Origin: Phycisphaerae bacterium
GTDB lineage: Bacteria; Planctomycetota; Phycisphaerae; Phycisphaerales; UBA1924
NCBI GenBank assembly: GCA_030432255.1
Contig: JAUIHS010000005.1
Location: 143,870 to 207,869, forward strand
Direction: 5' to 3'
DNA length: 64,000 nucleotides
This document shows positions 26,761-35,970 of the stretch, one piece after another (position 1 is the stretch's first letter; each line of letters begins with the position of its first letter). The position numbers and the translations under genes were made by a program. Under the pieces are notes generated by a model. It was not told the origin of the DNA and made no database searches. It worked only from the letters and a program-made list of their open reading frames with translations.

Positions 26761-26790
26761 GGCATTCGGCATTGAGGCATTCGGCAATGA
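26761..26790. repeat. 15-bp tandem duplication GGCATTCGGCATTGA
   Basis: Two copies of a 15-base unit (second copy GGCATTCGGCAATGA, one mismatch), itself built of CGGCATT-type heptamers. It lies just upstream of the small membrane protein gene and resembles the heptamer run at 1064-1098 read on the other strand. Confidence 0.6.
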
Positions 26791-26814
26791 GCGAGTGACC
26801 GCCACGCCCCCATA

Positions 26815-26853
26815 CCAAAACAGCGAGCCAACTCAAGATTGAGCGGCTCGCTG
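26815..26853 (-). terminator. Terminator of the 178-residue PEP-CTERM gene
   Basis: Nine-bp stem CAGCGAGCC (26821-26829) / GGCTCGCTG (26845-26853), with AAAA at 26817-26820 reading as UUUU on the minus strand. Confidence 0.85.
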
Positions 26854-26899
26854 AGGAAAAGGCTGAGATGAAGGTCGGCGTTTGAGATCCGCCGAAGGA

Positions 26900-27436
26900 T
26901 CAGCGTCGACGACGGAGGCCGGCGACACCCGCAAGACCGGCGATCGCAAGCGTGCCGGGTGTGGGAACGTTCGGCTCGAATTCCATCTCGAACAGCTTCA
27001 TGTGGGGCGTCAGGATCGTGAACGTGAAGCGCACGACTTCGCCCGTCTCGTACTCACCGGGCGCGAATTCCCAGAAGAGGTTCTTGTCGTCATCGAAGGT
27101 GTAGGAACCGACATCGGAGCCGGACTCCTGAGCGGTGGGGATCACCGTCATGTCGAAGACGATCGACTCGAACTCACCGGGACCGTAGGTCTCATCCGGA
27201 TGGGGGTTGATCTTGATGTTCATGGACGCGAGATCGAGACCGACGAAGTTGGTCACGTCGAAGGTGTTATCAACAACACCGTCATCAGCGCCGCGATCAC
27301 CAAAGCCCGGGAACGCAACGCGAACGGGCGAAAGATCGTTGAACTGCACCGACTCGTTCCAGGAGGTCGCACCGTGAGCGATGGAACCACCGGCGGCCAG
27401 TGCTGCAGCAGCAATGAGCATCTTGGCTTGGGACAT
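26900..27436 (-). CDS. PEP-CTERM exported protein (paralogue of the next gene)
   Basis: 178 residues from the ATG at 27436 with a GAGAGG-type ribosome site. Signal peptide KMLIAAAALAAGGSIAHG. The body contains VTNFVGLDLASMNIKINP, DETYGPGEFESIVFDM and VVRFTFTILTPHMKLFEMEFEP, which align by eye with the neighbouring gene. C-terminus VPTPGTLAIAGLAGVAGLRRRR is the sorting tail. Function unknown; probably an envelope or extracellular protein. It has its own terminator and is separated from its paralogue by 117 bases. Confidence 0.8.
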   Translation of the reverse strand: MSQAKMLIAAAALAAGGSIAHGATSWNESVQFNDLSPVRVAFPGFGDRGADDGVVDNTFDVTNFVGLDLASMNIKINPHPDETYGPGEFESIVFDMTVIPTAQESGSDVGSYTFDDDKNLFWEFAPGEYETGEVVRFTFTILTPHMKLFEMEFEPNVPTPGTLAIAGLAGVAGLRRRR

Positions 27437-27553
27437 TCTTTCTCTTCCTCTCATAAATTCCGGTCTCGCCGCGGCGAGCGCGACGAGACCGGGTCTTTTC
27501 CTTGGCCGCGAAGTGAGACACTTACACTTCGCGATGATTCCGGCTCAACCGCT

Positions 27554-28078
27554 TCAGCGGCGGCGACGGCGAGCGGTCATGAAGAGACCGACGCCAGCGA
27601 GGGTCGCGGCACCCGGGGTTGGGATGACGGGACGGATCGCGAGATCGAAGAGCTGGATATCGGGGTTCAGGATGGTGAAGGTGAAGGTGTGAGTTTCACC
27701 GGCGTCGAAGCGAGCAGACGGGAAGTCGAACTCGAGGGTCTGCTGATCGACGGTGAGCATCTCGGTCGCGGGAGCGATCGTGGTGCTGCGGGGCGACATG
27801 TCATCGAACTTGATCATGTCGAATTCACCGGGGCCGTACGACTCGTAGACGGAGGGGAGGATCTCGAAGTCCAGCCCGATCCAATCCACACCCGTGAAGT
27901 TGGTCATCTCCAGGGAGACGTGGATGGGGTTCGGAACGCCGAGCGTGTAGGTGGCAACCACCTGATCGCCCATGTTCATGGCGTTGTAGGACATGTTCCA
28001 GTCCACCTCAGCAGAGGCGGTACCGGCGAGAGCGCTCACGGCGCCAAGAGCCGCAGCCGTCATCACAAATGGCTTCAT
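27554..28078 (-). CDS. PEP-CTERM exported protein (tandem paralogue)
   Basis: 174 residues from the ATG at 28078 (GGAG seven bases upstream). Signal peptide MKPFVMTAAALGAVSALAGTASA. The body has MTNFTGVDWIGLDFEILP, ESYGPGEFDMIKFDDM and THTFTFTILNPDIQLFDLAIRP, the same three blocks in the same order as the downstream gene, so the two arose by tandem duplication. C-terminus IPTPGAATLAGVGLFMTARRRRR is the sorting tail. Function unknown. Confidence 0.8.
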   Translation of the reverse strand: MKPFVMTAAALGAVSALAGTASAEVDWNMSYNAMNMGDQVVATYTLGVPNPIHVSLEMTNFTGVDWIGLDFEILPSVYESYGPGEFDMIKFDDMSPRSTTIAPATEMLTVDQQTLEFDFPSARFDAGETHTFTFTILNPDIQLFDLAIRPVIPTPGAATLAGVGLFMTARRRRR

Positions 28079-28386
28079 ATCTTTCTCCTCACATTCCCTG
28101 TGAACTAACCTGCGCGCCACCCCGGCCGTCTTGTGCGGAGACGGATACGGAGATACTTCGAGCGGGCAGGAGCGAACCCGAAGTGGGTGCGCATAACCTT
28201 CTCTCAGTGACATAACTACATGTGAGCTGCGTGGTGCAGACTCCATCACCCTGTGCGTGGTGACGTTCTCAAGATAGCACAAGGAGATCCGAGTGCAATA
28301 CCTGACGCGCTGAATTCTCAGAGTTTAATCGCGAACTTCCGGACAATCCGACCGCCCTAAGCCTCTGTCAACGCAGAAGTAGGGTC
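28079..28386. other. Intergenic region between lpxA and the PEP-CTERM pair
   Basis: 308 bases downstream of lpxA and upstream of the PEP-CTERM paralogues, all on the minus strand. It should hold the promoter of the pair. I see no clear terminator for the lpx operon, no RNA gene and no repeat. Confidence 0.3.
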
Positions 28387-29217
28387 TCAGGAGCGATAAC
28401 GGGGGGCATTGGGGTCCCTGGAAATTTCCAGATGGCGGCCGTGAACGCCTTCCTGAACCCGCTCAAGGAAGTCGCAGAGCCGACGAACCGCCCTGGACTG
28501 GTGCGGGTCCGCACGCAACTGGTAGATCGTCGTCTGGATCGAGGCCTCGGGATTCCGATAAATCGCCTTGAACGCCACACGAAGCCGCTCAATCTCATCC
28601 ACCGCCCAGCGCCGACGCATCAGGGCCGTCGTGTTGACTTTCCGGACCTCGGCCGGAGCACCCTCAACAACCAGGTACGGCGGTACGTCCTTCGTGATCC
28701 GGGCCATCCCGCCCACGAACGACAGCGTCCCCACCGTCGTGAAATGATGAATGCCCGCGCCCCCACCCAGCGTCACGCCGTACTCGATCAGACAGTGGCC
28801 GCCGATCATGCAGCCATTCGCGATCACCACCTCATCCTCAATCGTGCAGTCGTGGGCCACGTGTGTGCCCACCATCAGAAGGCAGTCGCTTCCGATGACC
28901 GTGCGGCCGCCCCCGAACTCCGTCCCCCGATGGACCGTCACATGCTCACGGATCTTGTTGCGATCCCCGATGATCAGCGAGGTGTCAAAACCCTTGTATT
29001 TCAGGTCCTGCGGCTCGGCGCCGAGGACCGTGAAGGGATACACAACATTCTCAGTGCCAATCTCCGTGGGGCCCTGAACAGTCACATGATTGTGCAGAAC
29101 CGTCGATGCACCCACCCGGACGTGAGCGCCGATCACGCAGTACGGCCCGATCTCAACACCGGTATCCAGATCCGCCTTCGGATGGACAACCGCCGTGGGA
29201 TGGATCCTGACTGGCAT
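28387..29217 (-). CDS. lpxA: UDP-N-acetylglucosamine acyltransferase LpxA
   Basis: First step of lipid A synthesis: transfers an R-3-hydroxyacyl chain from ACP to the 3-OH of UDP-GlcNAc, in the cytoplasm. 276 residues from the ATG at 29217. The N-terminal two thirds is a left-handed beta helix of hexapeptide repeats (IHPTAVVHPKADLDTGVEIG..). The active-site His lies in GTHVAHDC, and the family signatures REHVTVHRGT, IGGHCLIEYG and MARITKDVPPYLVVEG are present. The C-terminal helices follow. It starts four bases after the lpxC-fabZ stop and is the last gene of the cluster. Confidence 0.94.
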   Translation of the reverse strand: MPVRIHPTAVVHPKADLDTGVEIGPYCVIGAHVRVGASTVLHNHVTVQGPTEIGTENVVYPFTVLGAEPQDLKYKGFDTSLIIGDRNKIREHVTVHRGTEFGGGRTVIGSDCLLMVGTHVAHDCTIEDEVVIANGCMIGGHCLIEYGVTLGGGAGIHHFTTVGTLSFVGGMARITKDVPPYLVVEGAPAEVRKVNTTALMRRRWAVDEIERLRVAFKAIYRNPEASIQTTIYQLRADPHQSRAVRRLCDFLERVQEGVHGRHLEISRDPNAPRYRS

Positions 29218-29221
29218 GGGA

Positions 29222-30559
29222 CTACTGCTGCTCCGCCTCAACCATCATGAACTTCACCCGGGCTTCAGCCACGAGATCCCCCGCCACGAATGCGCGGCAT
29301 TGTACGTCGCCGAAGCGAGAACTGGCCCGGATCGCCTCAGATTCGAGGATCAACTGGTCTCCGGGGGTCACAGCCTTACGCATCTTCACACCGTCCAGGC
29401 TCAGGAGAACCGCAATCTTGCCGGTCCGCTCCAGTTTGTGACTCAGCATGAGTCCCGCAAGCTGACACATCGCTTCGACGATCAGCACTCCCGGCATGAT
29501 CGGCGTTCCCGGGTAATGACCCTGAAAAAAGGGTTCGTTGATGCTGACGTTCTTCACCCCAACAGCACGGACATCATCCTCGATCTCGATCACACGATCG
29601 ACCAGGATCATCGGGTAACGATGAGGCAGCAGACGCATGATCGACCGGATGTCCATCGCCGGTGTCACCGCCTTCGCGGCGGCCCGATTCTGCTCCTCGT
29701 GCTCGAGAAGGCGACGGGCCATCTGATGATTCAGGGCGTGACCCGAGCGAACGGCGACAATCCGACCCGAGATCGGACGCCCGGCCAGCGAGAGGTCGCC
29801 AAGCAGGTCGAGGAGTTTGTGCCGGACCGGCTCGTCGGTGAAGCGGTAGGCATTCTCGACCGGGCCACCATCCCCGATCACCAGCATCTCCTTCGCCGTC
29901 AGGTGGCGAAAGAGGCCCTGGTCCCACATCGCCCGGGCATCGTGTTCCGTCGAGAACGTTCTTGCCGGGGCAATCGTCTGGCCATAGTCATTACCGAGGT
30001 GCCACGAACACGTCTGACGCGGGATCGGCGAGCGGTCCCCGTAGTCAAGGACGTACATCATCTCCATCGCATCCGCATCGGTGGGCATGACGGTCAGCAT
30101 CGCCTGGCCGTCGCGGACCATGATCGGCTCCGTCACCACGATGGGCGTGCGATCCGCTTCCTGCACCGTCGCACCGACCGCCTGAAGCTGCTCCGCAAAG
30201 GGAAGAGCGGAGCCGTCTCCCGCAGGCAACTCAGCCGCATCCAGTTCGACCACCGCATTGTCGATCCCCAGCCCGGCGAACGCGGAGAGGCAGTGCTCCA
30301 CAGTCTCGACGACCGCATTGCCGACCTGCAGGACCGTTCGACGCGGCCGCGGGACGACATGGTCGACGTGCGCCGGTACATCCGGGCTGTCCGGAAGGTC
30401 GGTCCGACGAAAGACGATCCCGGTATCCACGGGCGCGGGCTGAATCCGCATGTGCACCGGCTGTCCGGAGAAGAGCCCTTCACCGTTCAGTTCGACCGGA
30501 CCGGCAACGGTGCGCTGGCGACGCAGGAGTCCGGGGCTTGAAGTCTCAGTCGTCACCAT
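29222..30559 (-). CDS. LpxC-FabZ fusion: UDP-3-O-acyl-GlcNAc deacetylase / 3-hydroxyacyl-ACP dehydratase
   Basis: Two lipid-pathway enzymes in one chain, 445 residues from the ATG at 30559. Residues 1 to about 295 are LpxC, the zinc-dependent committed step of lipid A synthesis: His89 (VEHCLSAFAGLG), His247 and Asp251 (HKLLD) are the zinc ligands and His274 (SGHALNH) the catalytic base. Residues about 303-445 are FabZ, which dehydrates 3-hydroxyacyl-ACP: catalytic His313 (LLPHRYPMILVDRV) and Glu362 in PGVLIVEAMCQ. Both active sites look intact. The fusion links the enzymes that compete for 3-hydroxyacyl-ACP. The start overlaps the end of lpxD by 14 bases. Confidence 0.95.
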   Translation of the reverse strand: MVTTETSSPGLLRRQRTVAGPVELNGEGLFSGQPVHMRIQPAPVDTGIVFRRTDLPDSPDVPAHVDHVVPRPRRTVLQVGNAVVETVEHCLSAFAGLGIDNAVVELDAAELPAGDGSALPFAEQLQAVGATVQEADRTPIVVTEPIMVRDGQAMLTVMPTDADAMEMMYVLDYGDRSPIPRQTCSWHLGNDYGQTIAPARTFSTEHDARAMWDQGLFRHLTAKEMLVIGDGGPVENAYRFTDEPVRHKLLDLLGDLSLAGRPISGRIVAVRSGHALNHQMARRLLEHEEQNRAAAKAVTPAMDIRSIMRLLPHRYPMILVDRVIEIEDDVRAVGVKNVSINEPFFQGHYPGTPIMPGVLIVEAMCQLAGLMLSHKLERTGKIAVLLSLDGVKMRKAVTPGDQLILESEAIRASSRFGDVQCRAFVAGDLVAEARVKFMMVEAEQQ

Positions 30560-31607
30560 GCCCACGTCCTTCCTCTTTCCGGGCGATCCTCTTCAGACCC
30601 CGCAGCAGCTTTGGAAGCTCCGAGATAGCTGCGATCCGCCGCAATGCCTCACGATGAGGACACGCCGGATGTCCGAGCCACGTTGCTCCTGCCGGTACAT
30701 CGTCCATCACCCCCGAACCGGCTCCAATTCGTGCGCCGCGGCCAATACGAAGGTTGTCTGCGACGGCGACCCGTCCCCCGAGTGTCACGCCATCCTCGAT
30801 CACCACGGAGCCCGCCAGGGCTGTCGCGCCGCAGATGATGCAGCATCGCCCGATTCTCACGTTGTGCCCGATCTGACACAGGTTGTCGATCTTGGTTCCA
30901 TCCCCGATCACGGTCGGCCCGAACTTTCCGCGATCGATCGTGGTATTCGCCCCGATTTCGACTCCGTCTCCGATGATGACGTTTCCCGCGTGCGGGATCT
31001 TGCGAATGCCGGGGCCATTGGGATCGGGCCGGTAGCCGAAGCCATCAGCACCGATCACGACGCCGGGGTGCACCAGGGTGCCTCTCCCGATCCGGCAACG
31101 GTCCATCACGATCACGCCCGGCCGAAGTTCGGCGCCGTCGGAGATGGTGACCTCGGCGCCCAGGATGGCGCCGGGATGCACGACCGCCCCCGCGCCGATT
31201 CGCGCCCCCGGACCGATCACCACCCCGGCTCCAACGGCGGCTGTCGGATCAACGTCAGCATCGTCGGCGACAATCGCGTGGGTGTGAACTCCGGGAGCCG
31301 GCCCGGAGATCGGGGGCGTGGCCCGTTCCAGCAGTTCGAGCATGGCCAGATCGGCGTCCGCGACAACGATGAGCGTCTTTTCGTCGGGGAGCGACGCTTC
31401 GATGTCCGCGGCGTCTGCCTCCGCGATGAGTGCCACGGGCACGGAAGACTCCAACCAGGCGCGCGCGTACCGAGGGTCGCGGATGAATGTGAGGGTCTCG
31501 TTGTCACCATGCTCAACGGCATCGAGCCTGGTAATCAGACGAGCACCATCACCCACGAGCCTTGCGGCGAGGGATTCGGCAATGGACGCGGCGGTTTCCG
31601 GCTTCAT
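30546..31607 (-). CDS. lpxD: UDP-3-O-acylglucosamine N-acyltransferase LpxD
   Basis: Third step of lipid A synthesis: adds the second hydroxyacyl chain to the glucosamine amine. 353 residues. An N-terminal uridine-binding domain (LTFIRDPRYARAWLESSVPVALI) is followed by a long left-handed beta helix with the family motifs GADGFGYRPD, KIPHAGNVIIGDGVEIG, ANTTIDRGKFGPT and the catalytic His in QIGHNVRIG. The start overlaps the stop of the skp-like gene as TAATG. Confidence 0.95.
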   Translation of the reverse strand: MKPETAASIAESLAARLVGDGARLITRLDAVEHGDNETLTFIRDPRYARAWLESSVPVALIAEADAADIEASLPDEKTLIVVADADLAMLELLERATPPISGPAPGVHTHAIVADDADVDPTAAVGAGVVIGPGARIGAGAVVHPGAILGAEVTISDGAELRPGVIVMDRCRIGRGTLVHPGVVIGADGFGYRPDPNGPGIRKIPHAGNVIIGDGVEIGANTTIDRGKFGPTVIGDGTKIDNLCQIGHNVRIGRCCIICGATALAGSVVIEDGVTLGGRVAVADNLRIGRGARIGAGSGVMDDVPAGATWLGHPACPHREALRRIAAISELPKLLRGLKRIARKEEGRGHGDD

Positions 31608-32239
31608 TACTGTCCGGCGCGGTACTGGTTGTTCATCATTTCGGCGACGAACATGCTGATGTCGGCATCGGGACAGGCGTAGATGATGCGACGACCGACG
31701 ATGGCGGCCTGAAGCTGGTTTCCGGAGATTTCGTCGATCGGGATCTCGACGTTGCTGTCATCGTTCATGACGATGCAGGTGCCCTCGCGATCAGCGTATT
31801 CGCCGGTGGCGGCCACGATCTTCTGGAAGAGCTCCATGTGCATGATCTTGCGGCGCTCGTCGGCGAGGGCGCGGGCCAGTTGGGCCTCACCCTCGATCTT
31901 GAGTTGGAGTCGGACGATCTGGTTGCGCTTGTTCTTGAATTGCTGGGAGCCGGCCTGAAGGAGCTTGAGGTCTTCGCGGGCCTGCTCCAGTTCCGCCTCG
32001 TAAGCCCGGACGCCGTTCTCCAACTCCGTGAAGAACGCCTTGAGCTCAGTCTCGCGTGCCACGCGCTCGTCGAGGTTGTCCAGCACCTTGTTGATGTCGA
32101 TCGTCGCAACTTCGCCGGGAGCGAGGTTCAGGGTCGCGTTGCTCGCCTCGGCAGTCGGGGCACCCATGCGCCAGATGCCGGCGCCCGCAAAGACGATCGC
32201 GCCGATGAGCACGGCGCGCCAGATTCGTTCGGTCCGCAT
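31607..32239 (-). CDS. OmpH/Skp-family periplasmic chaperone-like protein
   Basis: 210 residues. Signal-anchor-like N-terminus (WRAVLIGAIVFAGAGIW), then VATIDINKVLDNL, the short strand that opens the Skp trimerisation body, followed by two long charged helices forming a coiled-coil hairpin (about 60-140), then a C-terminal strand region. Skp holds unfolded outer-membrane proteins on their way to the Bam complex. Its position directly before lpxD is the classic skp-lpxD order of Gram-negative bacteria, although bamA lies about 16 kb away here. The family match is by pattern and gene order. Confidence 0.8.
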   Translation of the reverse strand: MRTERIWRAVLIGAIVFAGAGIWRMGAPTAEASNATLNLAPGEVATIDINKVLDNLDERVARETELKAFFTELENGVRAYEAELEQAREDLKLLQAGSQQFKNKRNQIVRLQLKIEGEAQLARALADERRKIMHMELFQKIVAATGEYADREGTCIVMNDDSNVEIPIDEISGNQLQAAIVGRRIIYACPDADISMFVAEMMNNQYRAGQ

Positions 32240-32404
32240 GTCAGATCTCCAGGGTGGCGCCGGATCGCGGCGGTGACCGCCCGGCGTCAGATGTCGATGA
32301 ATCGCCCAACCTCAGGGCGGCGCAGAATCGCCGCCGCGCAGAGTATAGCTAAGTTAGCGATCACTGAACACTGAATGCGGGGTGTGACTCTGCGGAATCT
32401 TGGG

Positions 32405-33376
<972 letters not shown>

Positions 33377-33714
33377 GGCGTAGTCTCGGTCTCTGGTGGT
33401 TTCGGGTGAATCTGGCGGCAGGATAGTCCGTCGGCTGGGGGGCTGCCATCCGATGGCCTGGCCGCCGGGCACAACACTGAATTCTCATCGGGTCACCGGC
33501 CCGACCAGTTTGGCGAGATCAGCCGCATCTGCGAGGCAGAAGGGCCGCACGATCTCGCGTGGGATGCATTCAGAGGACGTGAACCTGCCGCCAGGTCCTC
33601 ACCGTGGTTCGACACCAGCGTCCCATCGCCATGACCGCCCGGTATACTTGCCCCTTCGCTCGCGGCTGGTGGGACGTGCCGCGATGTCAGACCCTTCGAC
33701 CAGGAGTAGCGCTC
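33377..33714. other. Divergent intergenic region, sucD / P-loop protein
   Basis: 338 bases between divergent starts. An odd-length palindrome GCCATC-C-GATGGC (33445-33457) is the only structure I noticed, 69 bases upstream of sucD; it could be an operator. The AGGAG ribosome site of the plus-strand gene is at 33702-33706. Confidence 0.35.
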
Positions 33715-34833
33715 ATGCGTGCGATCGTCACCGGCCAGGTTGGCATGGACAAGAAGCAGTACCTGCAGGGCGTGGTGGACTTCGCCGGCCAGCAGGGCGA
33801 AAGCATTGAGCTCTACAACATCGGCGACATGATGTATGCGGAGGGCCGCGACGTTCGTCCGGGGCGGATCCTTGACCTGCCGTGGTCGCGTCTCAACTCG
33901 CTCCGCCGGGCCGCCTTCAAGGACGTGCTTGCGGAGTCGAAGGGTCAGGAGAATGTGATCGTCAACACGCACGCCACGTTCCGCTGGCGACACGGCCTCT
34001 TCTCGGCGTTCGACTGGGACCAGATCGAAGCCTTCGAACCGGACATGTTCGTGTGCCTCGTCGACAACATCGAGGTAGTGCACCACCGTCTGCATGGTGA
34101 GCATGAGATCGATGCGACACTGAAGGACTGCATGGTGTGGCGCGAAGAGGAGATCCTCGCGACCGAGATGCTGGCGCATGCGATGCGGAAGCCCTTCTAC
34201 ATTCTCAGCCGCGGCCGGCACAACATCACCACGCGCACGGGCTTCCGGCTGATCGCTCGTCCGGACATGAAGAAGGTGTATCCCTCCTTCCCGATGAGCC
34301 ACGTGGTGGACATGCCTGACGTCCTCAAGGAGATCGAGGACTTCCGCGGCGCACTCGCCGATCACTTCGTGACGTTCGATCCTGCTGACGTGGATGAGAA
34401 GTTGCTGCTGGACAACGCGATCGCCGCGGCGAAGGAAGGCCAGGACTTCCTGGACTACGAGCCTCATGCCTACGGCGGCAGCCGGGGCATGCCGACGCTT
34501 CGGGTGAAGGTGCGCGAGGTTCTGGACATTGCGGGGGACGTTGACGGCCAGATCTACATGCGTGACTTCAAGTTGATCGACCAGTCGGACATGATCGTGA
34601 GCTACGTGCCGGAACTGCCGGGCGGCGTGCCGGGTCTGTCCTCGGGCGTTGAGCGCGAGTTGCAGCATGCGTTCGAGCACACGAAGGAAGTCTACATCGT
34701 GTGGAAGCCGGAGAAGAACCCATCACCCTTCATCACGGAGACGGCGAGCAAGGTCTTCCGTTCGGTCGAAGAGTCACTGGAATTCTTCGAGAAGGAAGGC
34801 ATGTTCGTGCAGACGAATCTGTTCGGGCAGTAG
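33715..34833 (+). CDS. P-loop NTPase-like protein with nucleoside deoxyribosyltransferase-like C-terminus
   Basis: 372 residues from the ATG at 33715 (AGGAG, eight bases upstream); the longer frame is not supported. N-terminus AIVTGQVGMDKKQYL looks like a degenerate Walker A in an adenylate-kinase-like fold, followed by NVIVNTHATFRW and FVCLVDNIEVVHHRL segments as in small-molecule kinases. The C-terminal part (about 275-370) matches nucleoside 2-deoxyribosyltransferase-like folds: RDFKLIDQSDMIVSYVPELP, then SSGVERELQHAFEHTKEVYIVWKP. The combination suggests a nucleotide-processing or nucleotide-sensing enzyme. The Walker Lys has no following Ser/Thr, so ATP use is uncertain. Not a named family that I recognise. 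Confidence 0.6.
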   Translation: MRAIVTGQVGMDKKQYLQGVVDFAGQQGESIELYNIGDMMYAEGRDVRPGRILDLPWSRLNSLRRAAFKDVLAESKGQENVIVNTHATFRWRHGLFSAFDWDQIEAFEPDMFVCLVDNIEVVHHRLHGEHEIDATLKDCMVWREEEILATEMLAHAMRKPFYILSRGRHNITTRTGFRLIARPDMKKVYPSFPMSHVVDMPDVLKEIEDFRGALADHFVTFDPADVDEKLLLDNAIAAAKEGQDFLDYEPHAYGGSRGMPTLRVKVREVLDIAGDVDGQIYMRDFKLIDQSDMIVSYVPELPGGVPGLSSGVERELQHAFEHTKEVYIVWKPEKNPSPFITETASKVFRSVEESLEFFEKEGMFVQTNLFGQ

Positions 34834-34836
34834 GGC

Positions 34837-35901
34837 ATGGGATTCGCGAAGGGGCGGCGTAAGAGGACTTCCGGCGTTAATGCTGATAACCAGCCTGGAT
34901 TCATGGTGCTTTTCACCCTGGGCTGGATATTCATTGCGCTTGTCTTTGACATCGCCATCTCCCTGTTCGTCGTCACAGAAGTCAGGACACTGACCTGGGA
35001 CGAGACGAGCGGTGTTGTTCGCAGCAGTCGCGTCGAGACGAGCAACTCCTCAGCCGGAATCAAGTACTCATTCGCAGTGACATACGGATATGAAGTTGAG
35101 GGAGAGAGATACGTCGGCCAGCGGTATCGCGTTTCATCGATGACCAGTTCCGACAAGAAGCGGCCGCAGGCGCTGGCCGATGCGCACCCCGTCGGCCGTG
35201 AGGTCATCGTCTATTACGCCCCCGATCAGCCGGAGCGATCCGTGCTCGAGCGCGGCATCAGTCCCATGACCTGGGCTCTCTTCCTTTTTCTTTCCCCTTT
35301 CAACGCCGTCGCCATCACGCTGATCTGTATCATCCTGGGCCTCCGCAGATTCGGGCCGGATCGCCCCTATCCGATCCGCCGGGTGACTACGGATCCCGGT
35401 CGGATCGAGATCACATATGCTCGCTCCTCCCTGGCCATTTACGGCGCGTACCCGTGGCTCTTTCTCGGGCTCCCATTTGCGCTCGGCGGGCTGGTTGCAG
35501 CATTTGCTGCCGACCCCAAGTTGGCCACGACCAGCATTCAAGGTGCGCTTGCAGTGCTCATTCTGAGTTCCGCAGGGACGCTGCTTGTTGCCACCGTGCG
35601 CCGCTGGCACATCGGTACCATCGTCATCGACGTCAGTGAGCGGCGCGTGCGAGTCCCGGGAGAGCCGCCGATCGAGTTTGATGCAATGGAAGGCGTCAAC
35701 TCACTGCAAGTGCCATTGGACGGGCTTGCGTCTACAGATGCGATGCCCGCTTCCGATGTGGTCCTTCGGCTTCGCCGCGATGGCAGGACCATCACTTGTC
35801 CGCTGTTTGAGAACCAGTCTCCATCTCGTGCGGAAGAGTTGGTGGAGTGGACGAAGACACTCCTCATGGAAAACGGGGCGATCGAAGCGCGAGTCCACTG
35901 A
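34837..35901 (+). CDS. DUF3592-containing membrane protein
   Basis: 354 residues, starting three bases after the previous gene. Helix at about 22-45, then the DUF3592 pattern (GVVRSSRVETSNSS..YSFAVTYGYEVEGERYVGQRY..VIVYYAPDQPERSVLE), a second helix pair near 145-165, two more near 205-250, and a cytosolic beta-rich tail with VIDVSERRVRVPGEPP. DUF3592 proteins are membrane proteins of unknown function. Codon use is less GC-biased than in neighbours. A strong terminator follows. Confidence 0.78.
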   Translation: MGFAKGRRKRTSGVNADNQPGFMVLFTLGWIFIALVFDIAISLFVVTEVRTLTWDETSGVVRSSRVETSNSSAGIKYSFAVTYGYEVEGERYVGQRYRVSSMTSSDKKRPQALADAHPVGREVIVYYAPDQPERSVLERGISPMTWALFLFLSPFNAVAITLICIILGLRRFGPDRPYPIRRVTTDPGRIEITYARSSLAIYGAYPWLFLGLPFALGGLVAAFAADPKLATTSIQGALAVLILSSAGTLLVATVRRWHIGTIVIDVSERRVRVPGEPPIEFDAMEGVNSLQVPLDGLASTDAMPASDVVLRLRRDGRTITCPLFENQSPSRAEELVEWTKTLLMENGAIEARVH

Positions 35902-35910
35902 ACACTCGCA

Positions 35911-35951
35911 AACGGACGCGCCTCCGTGGGAAGCGCGTCCGTTGTTGTTTT
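35911..35951 (+). terminator. Terminator after the DUF3592 gene
   Basis: Eleven-bp perfect stem AACGGACGCGC (35911-35921) / GCGCGTCCGTT (35933-35943), 11-base loop, followed by GTTGTTTT. It lies nine bases after the stop codon. Confidence 0.9.
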
Positions 35952-35970
35952 GGCGTTGCGTGAGGCTGAC

